Assembly: GCA_963803065.1 (NCBI GenBank)
Contig: CAWDKW010000007.1
Span: 124,001-188,000, forward strand
Direction of reading: 5' to 3'
Source: DASXMT01 sp963803065
GTDB taxonomy: Bacteria > Actinomycetota > Acidimicrobiia > Acidimicrobiales > RAAP-2
DNA length: 64,000 nt
Part shown: positions 41,166 to 49,624 of the stretch, in pieces
How positions within the stretch are numbered: the stretch's first letter is position 1
Layout: each line of letters starts with the position of its first letter
Position numbers and translations under genes: made by a program
The notes under the pieces: generated by a model
What the model was told of the DNA's origin: nothing
Database searches by the model: none
What the model saw: only the letters and a program-made list of their open reading frames with translations

Positions 41166-41978
41166 TCAGACACTCGATGCTGCGGTCTGATGCGGTGACA
41201 GCGCCATCATTCCGCGATCGAGCACGAGATTCGCGCCGTTGAACCCGTAGGCGCTATCGGATGCTAGAAACGCGACCGCTCGAGCAACGTCCAGTGATGT
41301 TGGAGGACGACCACCTGTTGCTGCCCGTATGCGATGACCAATTTCGGGATCGTCAAGCAGCCGTGCGGATGCATTTGTCTCGACGAACCCCAAGGTCAAG
41401 ACGTTTGCCCGAATTCCTTGGTCCCCGTATTCGACTGCAATTTGTCGCGACAGTGTCGCGGCTGCAGCCTTGGCGGCTGCATAGCTTCCGAGGCCTCTCG
41501 TCACCGCCTCCGCGGCAATCGATGAGATAGATACAAACGCCCCGCCAGCCTCGCCCATTGCCGGTATGCCGTACTTGAACGACCAGAAGACGCTGTATAG
41601 ACAAGATCGAATGAAATAGTCGAAATCCTCTGTTGTTTGCGTAAGGAGGGGACTATCACGAGTTGCGACATCGGTGGCGGCTGCGTTGTTGATAACTGCG
41701 TCCACAGTTCCATATAGACAAGTCACTTCGTCGTACAGCGCCGCTACCTCTTCCTCAAGGCTTACATCGCACCGGATAAATGTAGTCACGCCGCCCGCCG
41801 ATCTGATGGCTTCCGCTACTCGTTCGCCGCGATCGACCGATCGGCCGGTAATGCAGACGCGAGCGCCTTGCGCTCCGAAGTGGATCGCCATCGCCTTCCC
41901 GATCCCTCGCGTTGAGCCAGTAACAACGACCACCTTGTCCTTCATGTGCGCCGTGTCCTCTGCGCGTAATGTATTCAT
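41166..41978 (-). CDS. SDR family oxidoreductase
   Basis: Classical short-chain dehydrogenase of about 270 residues. TGSTRGIG cofactor motif, DAVINNAAATD, Ser in SISSIAAEAV, Tyr-Lys in SYAAAKAAAATL, and the C-terminal GFNGANLVLDRGMM. Starts possible at ATG 41978 (an AAGAAGAAGAGA stretch lies upstream) or at ATG 41945 (MKDKVVVVTGS, with AGAGGA upstream). The alcohol or ketone substrate is unknown. It is on the same strand as the acyl-CoA dehydrogenase and CoA-transferase upstream, and may be read with them. Confidence 0.88.
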   Translation of the reverse strand: MNTLRAEDTAHMKDKVVVVTGSTRGIGKAMAIHFGAQGARVCITGRSVDRGERVAEAIRSAGGVTTFIRCDVSLEEEVAALYDEVTCLYGTVDAVINNAAATDVATRDSPLLTQTTEDFDYFIRSCLYSVFWSFKYGIPAMGEAGGAFVSISSIAAEAVTRGLGSYAAAKAAAATLSRQIAVEYGDQGIRANVLTLGFVETNASARLLDDPEIGHRIRAATGGRPPTSLDVARAVAFLASDSAYGFNGANLVLDRGMMALSPHQTAASSV

Positions 41979-42042
41979 CAATTGTCTCTTCTTCTTAGCG
42001 TTTCTTGGTCATCTGTGATCGAACGAACGACGTCATGCGAGG

Positions 42043-43341
42043 CTATCGGCCGCCAGCATTTGCGATCGCATCTGCGTACTTTGCAATTGCATGCTCGCGA
42101 AGTTTTGGGACGTGGTAGGTAGGAAACAAGTCCTTGGTCGGTTCGTAGTCGCGCAGCACCTCACGGGCGAGGGTGATGAGATGAACTTCCGTAGGTCCGT
42201 CAGCGATCCCCAAGTGATAACTTTCGAGTACGAGGTCCGTGATGGTCATCTCGTTCGATAGTCCGATCGAACCGTGAACTTGCAAAGTGCGGGAGGCGAC
42301 GTTGTGGACAACCTCCGGCATCATTGCTTTTACGGCGGCAATGTCCCTTCGCACCTGCAGGTAGTCGTCCGCCTGGTCAATTTTCCAGGCGGTTTGAAGG
42401 ACTAGAAGTCGGAACGCCTCGATCTCCATCCACGAGCGGGCGACCTTCTCTTGCACAAGCTGCTTGTTGGCGAGAACTTCGCCCTGCGTCATGCGCGAAA
42501 GGGCCCGCTCGCCCATCATCTCCATGGCTCGCTTCATCAGGCCGACAGCCCGCATGGCATGGTGCATCCGTCCGCCGCCCAATCGCGTTTGAGCGACTAC
42601 GAACCCATCACCGCGACCTCCCAGGAGATTTTCTCTTGGCAGGCGAGCGTCCTCGTAGCGAATGTAGGCGTGAGACCCCGCATCGGGTCCGTGCTCGTTG
42701 CCTACGCTAACGTTACGAACGATGTCGACACCTCGGGTGTCGGCGGGGACAAGGAATGCCGACAGGCGGTTGTAGGGTGCGGCGTCAGGGTCTGTCACTG
42801 CCATCGTAATGAAGAACGTCGCCAGTCTTGCGTTCGACGAAAACCACTTCTCGCCGTTCAAGACCCAGGAGTCGCCGTCGAGTTCGGCGCGAAGTGTGAA
42901 TTGCTTCGGGTCCGAGCCACCTTGCGGCTCGGTCATCGAGAAGCAGGAGACAATCTGGTTTTCGAGGAGTGGTTCGAGAAACCGCTTCTTCTGCTCTTTA
43001 GTGCCGTACTTCGCGAGAATTTCGGCATTTCCGGAATCTGGTGCCTGGCTACCGAAGACGATAGGGCCGGCATTGGTTCGGCCAATTATCTCGTTCACGA
43101 GGGCCATTTGAAGTTGGCCATATCCCTGACCCCCCAGTTCGGGTCGAAGATGCAGTGCCCATAGTTGTCTCTCCCGGACTTCTTGTTGGAGCGGCGGGAT
43201 AAGCGTCCGGCGGACGGGATCCTGGATGTCGTAGGGGTTTGGAAGGACGTAGTCGAGCGGCTCGATCTCCTGTCGCGTGAACTCCTCAATCCAGTCGAGT
43301 TCCTTCTGGAACCCAGGCTCCGTGCTGAAGTCCCAAGCCAT
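42043..43341 (-). CDS. Acyl-CoA dehydrogenase family protein (ACAD10/11-like)
   Basis: FAD enzyme that oxidises acyl-CoA at the alpha-beta bond. 432 residues. MTEPQGGSDPKQF (FAD and substrate loop), GEKWFSSNARLA, GGGRMHHAMRAVGLMKRAMEMM, and QVHGSIGLSNEMTITDLVLESYHLGIADGPTEVHLITLAREVL. The start ATG has AGGAGG eight bases upstream. It resembles the longer ACAD10/11 group that acts on 4-hydroxy or branched acyl-CoAs, which would agree with the phosphotransferase at 61 kb, since mammalian ACAD10/11 fuse these two activities. Confidence 0.9.
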   Translation of the reverse strand: MAWDFSTEPGFQKELDWIEEFTRQEIEPLDYVLPNPYDIQDPVRRTLIPPLQQEVRERQLWALHLRPELGGQGYGQLQMALVNEIIGRTNAGPIVFGSQAPDSGNAEILAKYGTKEQKKRFLEPLLENQIVSCFSMTEPQGGSDPKQFTLRAELDGDSWVLNGEKWFSSNARLATFFITMAVTDPDAAPYNRLSAFLVPADTRGVDIVRNVSVGNEHGPDAGSHAYIRYEDARLPRENLLGGRGDGFVVAQTRLGGGRMHHAMRAVGLMKRAMEMMGERALSRMTQGEVLANKQLVQEKVARSWMEIEAFRLLVLQTAWKIDQADDYLQVRRDIAAVKAMMPEVVHNVASRTLQVHGSIGLSNEMTITDLVLESYHLGIADGPTEVHLITLAREVLRDYEPTKDLFPTYHVPKLREHAIAKYADAIANAGGR

Positions 43342-43639
43342 GGCTGCATGCCTCCTGTTAACGAAATGTCCATATTAGTCGCCGCGTCGACAATATGGAA
43401 GCCGAACATAGTGTTGCCTCGGCGGCTTCGACTCTCTTTGGCCCGGAAGCTCAAAAGGCTGCCCCATTGATATCCGATCGGCTCGAAGTTCAGGGAAGCA
43501 GTGGCCCTGACCTCCAGCCTGATGGGACCGGCGGGCCAGGCTCGTCGCTACCGTGAGGAAGCTAAGCCATGGGGTGTCGCACCCGAGCCTTCCGTACCCC
43601 ACCTTCGTAAGGTGGATGGACCTAGAGTGAACTACTGGA
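43342..43639. other. Intergenic spacer with hairpin, no gene seen
   Basis: 298 bases between the CoA-transferase stop and the acyl-CoA dehydrogenase start, both minus strand. It holds a hairpin near the CoA-transferase end, listed separately. No convincing frame or family. Confidence 0.6.
43599..43615 (-). terminator. Hairpin after the CoA-transferase gene
   Basis: CCACCTT and AAGGTGG pair perfectly around a 3-base loop, 25 bases past the CoA-transferase stop. No strong U-tract. Confidence 0.4.
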
Positions 43640-44869
43640 TCAAGGACGCTTAGCGATGACGCCGTCCGTTCGGAGTAGGTCGATCCGCGACGGCTGTATC
43701 CCAGCTGCCTTCAGCACTTCATCCGTGTTCTCCCCGTGAAGGGGGGCCGACTTCAAGGGAACCACGACCTCATCGAACTGCGTAGGAGAGGCGGTGAGAC
43801 GGATCGACGTTCCGCATGGATGCGTAACGGTCTGGACGTATCCGTTCGCTCTAACTTGTGGATCCTCGAGCACCTCTCCAGGGAAGCGAACGACATCCCA
43901 TTGGAACTCCTGATCGGCGAATACATCCTGCCAATCAGCAAGCGTCCGTGTCGAGAACAGCTGATCCAACATCTCGATGCATGCGAGCTTGTTATCGTCA
44001 CGAGACTCCGAATTTGCGAAGCGTTCGTCTGCGAGCCAGTCAGTTCGATCGACAGCCACACAGAATTCGGGCCAGTAGCGATCACCTTGGAGTAATCCAA
44101 GCATGATAAACCGATCATCACGTGTCCGGTACATCGTTGTTAACGGGTTGCTCGATGAGTAGTGACGTTGTGGGTCAAGCTCAGCGGTGTGAACAAGGCT
44201 CGTGCCAGCGATCCCAGGCTGCATCGCCCAAAGCCCAGCAGAGAGGAGAGATGTGTCGACTACGGCACCGTTGCCTGTCCGCTCCCGTTGAAGCAGTGCG
44301 GCGGCTATGCCCCCCGCAAGTGCCATTCCAGCTTGCATGTCACCGAACCCCGGCCCAGGCATTGCCGGAACCCAGCCGTCCAGGTCGCGGGGAGCGGACG
44401 CGGCTGCACCTGACCGCGCCCAATAGGTGACTCCGTCGAACCCTCCGTTGTGTGCCTCAGGCCCTAGCGGTCCCACGGCGCTTCCTCGTGCGTAGATGAT
44501 CTCGGGATTTTTGGCCCGCACATCGTCGACATCAATACCGAGACGCTTACGTGCGCCTGGAAGGAAGTTCGTCAGGAAGACGTCGCTCTGTTCCGCGAGC
44601 TTGAGAAGAATCTCACGACCCCCGGGGGCCGAGATGTCGACGCCGACACTCTTCTTCCCGCGGTTCGACAGTTCCCAAAGGTAGTTCAGTCCGTCGACAT
44701 CCGACGAGATGCCCCATGCCGCCGTATAACGACAAGGATCTCCGAACGCTGCATTCTCCACCTTCAACACATCTGCACCCCAGTCCGCGAGAACGGCTCC
44801 GGTCGAGGACGTGAATAGGTAGATCGTCACCTCGAGCACACGAATACCGTCCAGGGGTCCTTGGCTCAT
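43640..44869 (-). CDS. CaiB/BaiF family III CoA-transferase
   Basis: Moves CoA between acids through a covalent aspartyl intermediate. 409 residues. GPLDGIRVLEVTIYLFTSSTGAVLADWGADVLKVE at the N-terminus, NRGKKSVGVDISAPGGREILLKLAEQSDVFLTNFLPGARKRLG, and the catalytic Asp in GFGDMQAGMALAGGIAAALLQRERTGNGAVVDTSLL. AGGAGA precedes the ATG. It could activate the first acid of the neighbouring beta-oxidation-like pathway or recycle CoA. It diverges from the F420-type oxidoreductase at 45122. Confidence 0.93.
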   Translation of the reverse strand: MSQGPLDGIRVLEVTIYLFTSSTGAVLADWGADVLKVENAAFGDPCRYTAAWGISSDVDGLNYLWELSNRGKKSVGVDISAPGGREILLKLAEQSDVFLTNFLPGARKRLGIDVDDVRAKNPEIIYARGSAVGPLGPEAHNGGFDGVTYWARSGAAASAPRDLDGWVPAMPGPGFGDMQAGMALAGGIAAALLQRERTGNGAVVDTSLLSAGLWAMQPGIAGTSLVHTAELDPQRHYSSSNPLTTMYRTRDDRFIMLGLLQGDRYWPEFCVAVDRTDWLADERFANSESRDDNKLACIEMLDQLFSTRTLADWQDVFADQEFQWDVVRFPGEVLEDPQVRANGYVQTVTHPCGTSIRLTASPTQFDEVVVPLKSAPLHGENTDEVLKAAGIQPSRIDLLRTDGVIAKRP

Positions 44870-45040
44870 AATGATCTCCTAGAGGTGGGTCCACCCAAGA
44901 AAGGCGTGCTGCAGTCGTGGATGTCGACCCGGCATGGCACCAAATAGAGCTGCGTCCATGATCGTTCACCGGTCCGTCGAATTGTACGGAAGAGCTGGGT
45001 TTTGGGGGAGGCTCTCGTGTCCGTAGTCGGTGCTGAACCT

Positions 45041-45077
45041 GTCTGATATTAGATGATCCGATGGTTAGATATCCGAC
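45041..45077. promoter_or_regulatory. Repeated sites in the CoA-transferase / oxidoreductase divergent region
   Basis: An inverted pair, GTCTGATAT (45041-45049) and ATATCCGAC (45069-45077), overlaps a direct pair, TTAGATGATCCGA (45049-45061) and TTAGATATCCGA (45065-45076). They lie just upstream of the -35 box of the plus-strand gene. Confidence 0.5.
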
Positions 45078-45085
45078 AAAAGTAC

Positions 45086-45114
45086 TTGACACAGCTGACT
45101 TCGTCAAGTTTGCT
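45086..45114 (+). promoter_or_regulatory. Promoter of the F420-type oxidoreductase at 45122
   Basis: -35 TTGACA (45086-45091), 17 bases, -10 TTTGCT (45109-45114), then 7 bases to the ATG. No ribosome-binding site, so the mRNA is probably leaderless. Confidence 0.6.
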
Positions 45115-45121
45115 AGCCGTC

Positions 45122-46033
45122 ATGCGGATCGGAATCTGTGCCTTCGGACTCACCGCAAGCGATCTCCTGAATCTCGCGATCGCTGCTGACGAAGAGGGTT
45201 TCGACAGCCTCTGGCTCGGAGAGCACCTGGTCCTTCCTGTCGAGTACGACTCGCCGCATCCTAATGAAGACGAGCCGGGCCAGTTTCGTCGAACCACTCC
45301 TGTAATTGAGCCTGATACACCGCTCGTCGATCCCCTCGTGACATTCGCAGCTATTGCTGCCCGGACTTCTTCGCTGCGGCTCGCGACTGGGATCTATCTT
45401 CCGGGGTTCAGGCATCCGTTGCTGACAGCCCGATCCCTCGCCACCTTGCACGACCTGGCTGGCGGGAGGCTGATTCTCGGAGTCGGGAGCGGTTGGTTAG
45501 CCGAGGAATTCGCCGCGTTCGGCCTGAACTTTGAGGAGCGACTTCCTCTCCTCGATGAGTGTGTCGAGGTGCTTCGGCTTGCCCTAGCTGGCGGTCCATT
45601 CGACCACGTCGGCCGCTTTTTCGCGATTGCTGGAAAGGTCCAACTAACGCCTGTATCCATCGATGTCCCTATCTTCTTCGGAGGCAATACGGAACGGGCT
45701 CTCCGGCGAGCCACGCTTCTTGGCGATGGATGGTTCGTTTCTGGCACGCCTGATCTCGAGAACGCCGTCAGGATGCGTACGCGCCTGCTGGAGTTGCGTG
45801 AAGAGAATGGTTGCACCGGTCCATTCCCAACCTTTGTGCGAATCGCAGACTGGTCACCGGCCACTCTCGACCGATATCAGGAAGCCGGAATCGAGGACGT
45901 GTGTATCTTCGCTCGGAACCCGTATCCAACCGGCGTATCTGACGTGTGGCCACCAGGTTCTCTGGAGAGAAGTCGACAGGCGCTCCGTGATGCAGCAGCG
46001 GAGATCGACCCCCGAGGCCGGCGGACCCGCTAG
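45122..46033 (+). CDS. LLM-class F420-dependent oxidoreductase (TIGR03619-like)
   Basis: Luciferase-fold oxidoreductase of 303 residues from the ATG at 45122. MRIGICAFGLTASDLLNLAIAADEEGFDSLWLGEHLVLP, RLATGIYLPGFRHPLLTARSLATLHDLAGGRLILGVGSGWLAEEFAAFGLNFEERLPLLDE, and VDVPIFFGGNTERALRRATLLGDGW are characteristic of mycobacterial F420-dependent members. It likely reduces or oxidises a pathway intermediate. The longer open frame to 45053 was rejected because the -35 and -10 boxes fall inside it. The paralogue at 60074 shares the same N-terminal pattern. Confidence 0.88.
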   Translation: MRIGICAFGLTASDLLNLAIAADEEGFDSLWLGEHLVLPVEYDSPHPNEDEPGQFRRTTPVIEPDTPLVDPLVTFAAIAARTSSLRLATGIYLPGFRHPLLTARSLATLHDLAGGRLILGVGSGWLAEEFAAFGLNFEERLPLLDECVEVLRLALAGGPFDHVGRFFAIAGKVQLTPVSIDVPIFFGGNTERALRRATLLGDGWFVSGTPDLENAVRMRTRLLELREENGCTGPFPTFVRIADWSPATLDRYQEAGIEDVCIFARNPYPTGVSDVWPPGSLERSRQALRDAAAEIDPRGRRTR

Positions 46034-46209
46034 CTCAGAGATTCCTGCGGGTGAATGATCCAGGGCACTTCGCTGATCACGAACCTCTTTACCTTCGGGT
46101 GTTTCCGCTAACTATGCCTCTGTCCCGACCGCACTAGCGTCCCTCCTCAGCCCCCTTAGTTCTGCAGGAAGGGCATCTCTCGGAACTCCCTCGTCTTCGG
46201 CCGAAGGGC

Positions 46210-47400
46210 TTAGGGCAATTTGTATAGTCGTGCAGCGTTGTCATGCAGCAGCTTTCGAAGCACCGTCTCAGGGAGGTGACCGAACTGCTGACTGACATAC
46301 TCGTTTGGAGCCAGGGCAGTGCTGGCGGGCCCCGGGGACATACTCGTTGGATGAGGGAAATCGCTCTCGAACAAGATGTTGTCGGCCCCTAGCTCTTCGA
46401 CGGCATGCAAAGCGGTAGAGCTTTCGAACCAGAAGCATCCGTACATCTGCCGCTTGAAGTATTCGCTTGGAAGCAGATCGTACTCCGGGTGTTCTTCTCG
46501 GACGCCGGAGTTCTTCCACTGCCAGTCGAGGGCCGCCATGACATACGGGATCCACCCGACGCCACTCTCCACCGACACAAAGTTTAAGCGCGGAAATCGA
46601 TGACAGACGCCACCAGCGATGAGTAGTGACATCGTCTTCGCGTTGCTGAGGAAGAACGACATTGATCCAGCTGCCCAAAGCGCATGTTTGCCGCTGTCAG
46701 GATGTCCTACTTCGTCCATCGACGCTGTGTCACCAGTGCCGATGTGAAAGTTTATGGGCAGTTCCATCGCTTGCGCAGCCGCCCAGAGGCGGTCCCAATG
46801 CCTGTCGTCGAGATGTGGAAGTCCGAACCGTCGGGGGTTCTGAGTGAAGGTCACGCCACGGTGGCCCATCCCCGCACAGCGCTCCATCTCGCTAATAGTC
46901 TTGTCGAGGTCCCAGAAGGGGAGCGAGGCGATGGGAATTAAGCGGTTAGGTGCTGCGCTGCTCCACTCGGTCTGCCAGTCGTTGTATACCCGGATGATGT
47001 CAAATTGCAGCTCCGCACCGTTTAATCTGATGAGTCGTTCGGTGTTGAACAGCGCAAGGTTTGGGTACAGCACTTGAGCGTGGATGCCGTACTCGTCCAT
47101 TAGCGCTAGCCGCGCTTTGGCGTCCCACAGAGTGGGATCGAGGTCGGCGAAGCGCTTCGGATGACTAGGCGGGAAATCTTCAAAGCCCGCCATGGCGGGT
47201 TCGCCGACGGCCATGGTGGGCTCGTTGGCGACGTACCACACCTCTTCGCGTGCTCCGTTGTCCCAACGGACGTGAGGTGTCTCATCGCCCCACTTCGCGG
47301 ATAACTGTGAGGTCCAAAGGTCGGCGGGCTCGATTACATGCGTGTCCGCATCGATGATGTTGATGTCTTTGATCAAGTCGAGCATTCGCATGGCCTCCAT
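46210..47400 (-). CDS. Amidohydrolase family 2 protein
   Basis: TIM-barrel metal-dependent hydrolase or decarboxylase, 396 residues. N-terminal INIIDADTHVIEPADLWTS carries the metal motif; further ligands in LPINFHIGTGDTAS, CHRFPRLNFVSVESGVGWIPYVMAALDWQW, and the Asp in ILFESDFPHPTSMSPG. Members of this group occur next to acyl-CoA dehydrogenases in actinobacterial aromatic and steroid clusters, acting as C-C hydrolases or decarboxylases. The start may be ATG 47400 or ATG 47385, the latter having GGAGG eight bases before. A crotonase gene ends upstream on the same strand. Confidence 0.88.
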   Translation of the reverse strand: MEAMRMLDLIKDINIIDADTHVIEPADLWTSQLSAKWGDETPHVRWDNGAREEVWYVANEPTMAVGEPAMAGFEDFPPSHPKRFADLDPTLWDAKARLALMDEYGIHAQVLYPNLALFNTERLIRLNGAELQFDIIRVYNDWQTEWSSAAPNRLIPIASLPFWDLDKTISEMERCAGMGHRGVTFTQNPRRFGLPHLDDRHWDRLWAAAQAMELPINFHIGTGDTASMDEVGHPDSGKHALWAAGSMSFFLSNAKTMSLLIAGGVCHRFPRLNFVSVESGVGWIPYVMAALDWQWKNSGVREEHPEYDLLPSEYFKRQMYGCFWFESSTALHAVEELGADNILFESDFPHPTSMSPGPASTALAPNEYVSQQFGHLPETVLRKLLHDNAARLYKLP

Positions 47401-47586
47401 GTTGACGCCGTTGTACCTTCAGAGTAATTCTAAGATCTAATGGTTTGAGAGTAGAGCGTCGGCCAGACTTGGTCAAGGCGATAGACGGCAAATGCTCGTC
47501 GAGCCGGCGACATCGGTCCTCATCCCTGGGCGCTGACGCCACACGGTCATCGTCTTGTCCCGGGCCGACCGCGAACACCGAACTAG

Positions 47587-48465
47587 TCAGCCATCAACCT
47601 CGAATGGTCCAGGTCGAGGACCGAAGTCGCCGAGGCGCCCGAACTGGGGAGGCCGCTTCTCGCTACGAGCGGCGATTCCTTCCTTGAAGTCCGGACCTGC
47701 GAAGGTCTGTACCATCAGCTGGTTCGCCTCCCGTTCGGACGGTCCCAGACTTGCGTTAAGCCCGCTATAAACCTGGTTTTTGATGATCGCCATGGACGCA
47801 GGGGAGCAATTCTCCGCTAAGTCGCGTACGTAACGAATGCTGTGCGGGAGGACTTCGTCGGTCGGGAGTGCGCGGTTCACCGCCCCCATAGCTTCAGCCT
47901 CTCTGCCGGAAACCTTGCGAGACGACAGCAGGAGGTCGAGCGCGCGGGCTGTGCCGACCAGGCGCGGGAGCAACCAAGCGATGCCCCATTCAGCGATCAG
48001 ACCCCACTGAGAGAATGACGTAAAGAGAGCTGCGTCAGCCGCCATGAAACGTAGATCGCAGCACAGGACTATCGAGAGCGCCATCCCAGCTACCGGGCCG
48101 TTGATTGCTGCTATGACGGGCTTCTTGACCGCCAGTAGCCAGGTGTACTCCCCACCGAAGTCTGTCGCTGCCGCCTCTCCTGGAACTGTTCGGAGGCTTT
48201 CAAGAGCGGAAGTGTCACCTGCCAGGGAGCTGGTCTCCTCTAAAAGGTTGAAATCGGCGCCTGCACAGAAGGCACGACCAGCTCCTGTGATGACGATTCC
48301 TACTACGGCCGGGTCAACCTCCGCATGCTCGACCGCGTCACGGAACTCCACCGTCATGCGATGAGTCCATGCATTAAGGGATTTGGGGCGGTTGAGAGTG
48401 ATGACTCCGACGGGCCCATCCACCTGGTAGAGGATGTCCTTATATGGCGACGTGGATTCGTTCAA
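47587..48465 (-). CDS. Enoyl-CoA hydratase/isomerase (crotonase)
   Basis: Crotonase-fold enzyme, 292 residues, starting at TTG 48465 with GGGAGG eleven bases upstream. Oxyanion-hole segments ITGAGRAFCAGADFNLL and INGPVAGMALSIVLCCDLRFMAADAALFTSF. The usual catalytic Glu of hydratases in the GG-E-GIP stretch is not obvious (here VAGMALS, then WGLIAEWGIAWLLPRLVG), so isomerase or hydrolase activity is possible. It diverges from the MaoC pair at 48630. Confidence 0.88.
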   Translation of the reverse strand: MNESTSPYKDILYQVDGPVGVITLNRPKSLNAWTHRMTVEFRDAVEHAEVDPAVVGIVITGAGRAFCAGADFNLLEETSSLAGDTSALESLRTVPGEAAATDFGGEYTWLLAVKKPVIAAINGPVAGMALSIVLCCDLRFMAADAALFTSFSQWGLIAEWGIAWLLPRLVGTARALDLLLSSRKVSGREAEAMGAVNRALPTDEVLPHSIRYVRDLAENCSPASMAIIKNQVYSGLNASLGPSEREANQLMVQTFAGPDFKEGIAARSEKRPPQFGRLGDFGPRPGPFEVDG

Positions 48466-48629
48466 GGTTTTCTATGCCTCCCCTGATGGACCAATTGCAA
48501 GATTCCTTCTGTTACGAGCCTTCGGGGTTCAAAGGCTGATCCGAGGCACCCAGATTGGGTCCGGTCTCCTCGTGGACGCGACGGTCGCAACTACGATAAT
48601 ATAGAAAGCGAGTAGCGCAAGGGGGCCTG

Positions 48630-49061
48630 GTGCCGAAGGTCGGAACTCGAGGTGAGCCGTTCGAGGTCGTGGTTGAACTCGGCAAGATCCGGGAATTCGC
48701 TCGCGCCACCGTATCCGGTCACGAATTGTACCAACGAGGAAGTAGCTCTCCCCCAACGTTCCTGATGTCGGCTGAGTTCTGGATGCTTCCCGAGAATGGG
48801 CCTTGGCAGGGCGATCCACCTAGTTTCGACCGTCTTGTTCATGGCGAGCAGGAATTCGTTTTCAATGGTCCGCCGCCTTCGCAGGGTCAGCGCTTGGAAG
48901 GTACGACGAAGGTAGACAAGGTGTACTCGAAGACCGGCAAGCGGGGCGGTGCCATGAACTTCGTCGAGACGGTCACCGAATTCAGGGTCCCCGGATCCCG
49001 AGATGTGCTCGTCACTATGCGGTCAACGCTCATCGAGACGGGCCAAGCGGTACGGCCGTGA
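48630..49061 (+). CDS. MaoC-like N-terminal dehydratase subunit (HadA-like hot-dog)
   Basis: 143 residues from a GTG with AAGGGGG upstream. Hot-dog fold half: KVGTRGEPFEVVVELGKIREFARATVSG, SPPTFLMSAEFWMLP, LDRLVHGEQEF-like FDRLVHGEQEFVFNGPPPSQGQRLEGTTKVDKVYSKTGKRGGAMNFVETVTEF. This is the non-catalytic type subunit (FAS1-like dehydratase) that pairs with the next gene. It overlaps that gene by 4 bases (GTGA). Together they should hydrate an enoyl-CoA, as HadAB or ChsH-like pairs do. Confidence 0.85.
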   Translation: MPKVGTRGEPFEVVVELGKIREFARATVSGHELYQRGSSSPPTFLMSAEFWMLPENGPWQGDPPSFDRLVHGEQEFVFNGPPPSQGQRLEGTTKVDKVYSKTGKRGGAMNFVETVTEFRVPGSRDVLVTMRSTLIETGQAVRP

Positions 49062-49480
49062 CGCCAGAGGAGTTGGCTTCCATCGTCGTAGGCGCGGCCA
49101 AGGCGCCCTTTGTAGACCGCCCGCTGACGGTCACAGATTTCGTTCGGTATCAAGGAGCCGCTGGAGATATGAATCCGATCCACCACGACGCCGAATTCGC
49201 ACAGAGGGCCGGCTACCCGGGTCCTTTCGCCGTTGGAATGCGCCAGGCCGGAGTTCTCGCGTCCTTTGCAACCGAGTGGCTGGGACCGGAAAACATTCGC
49301 CACTTTCGGGTTCAGTTTCGCGAACAAGCATGGCCTGGCGATGTGATCACATATTCTGGCACCGTAACGAGTGTACGCGACGGAGGCCAGGTGCGGCTCG
49401 TGGATCTCGCCTTAGCAGCTACGCGTCAGACCGGCGGAATCCACGCAAGAGGATGGGCGACATTCGAGGTCTCAACATGA
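49058..49480 (+). CDS. MaoC-family (R)-specific enoyl-CoA hydratase subunit (HadB-like)
   Basis: 140 residues. The hydratase-2 motif FVRYQGAAGDMNPIHHDAEFAQRAGYPGPFAVGMRQAG contains the Asp and His pair (D..N..H) of active MaoC enzymes, followed by the RVQFREQAWPGDVITYSGTV strand. Translationally coupled to the HadA-like partner. It presumably forms the catalytic half of a heterodimeric hydratase working after the acyl-CoA dehydrogenases. Confidence 0.9.
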   Translation: MTPEELASIVVGAAKAPFVDRPLTVTDFVRYQGAAGDMNPIHHDAEFAQRAGYPGPFAVGMRQAGVLASFATEWLGPENIRHFRVQFREQAWPGDVITYSGTVTSVRDGGQVRLVDLALAATRQTGGIHARGWATFEVST

Positions 49481-49541
49481 GGCGACTCTCTATCCCGAAC
49501 GCCAATCGGCGGAGTAGTCAGTTTAGGAGAGGGACGTTAAT

Positions 49542-49571
49542 TTGAAGACTAGAACTGGGATTTGCATATAT
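49542..49571 (+). promoter_or_regulatory. Possible promoter and palindrome before acyl-CoA ligase
   Basis: TTGAAG at 49542 and the AT-rich CATATATAT at 49565 could be -35 and -10. The inverted pair AACTGGG (49553-49559) and CCCAGTT (49576-49582) brackets the -10. Weak evidence. Confidence 0.3.
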
Positions 49572-49624
49572 ATGACCCAGTTGAGTGAAGGTTCCGATGA
49601 TCTGAGGGCGGTACAACCTCAGCG

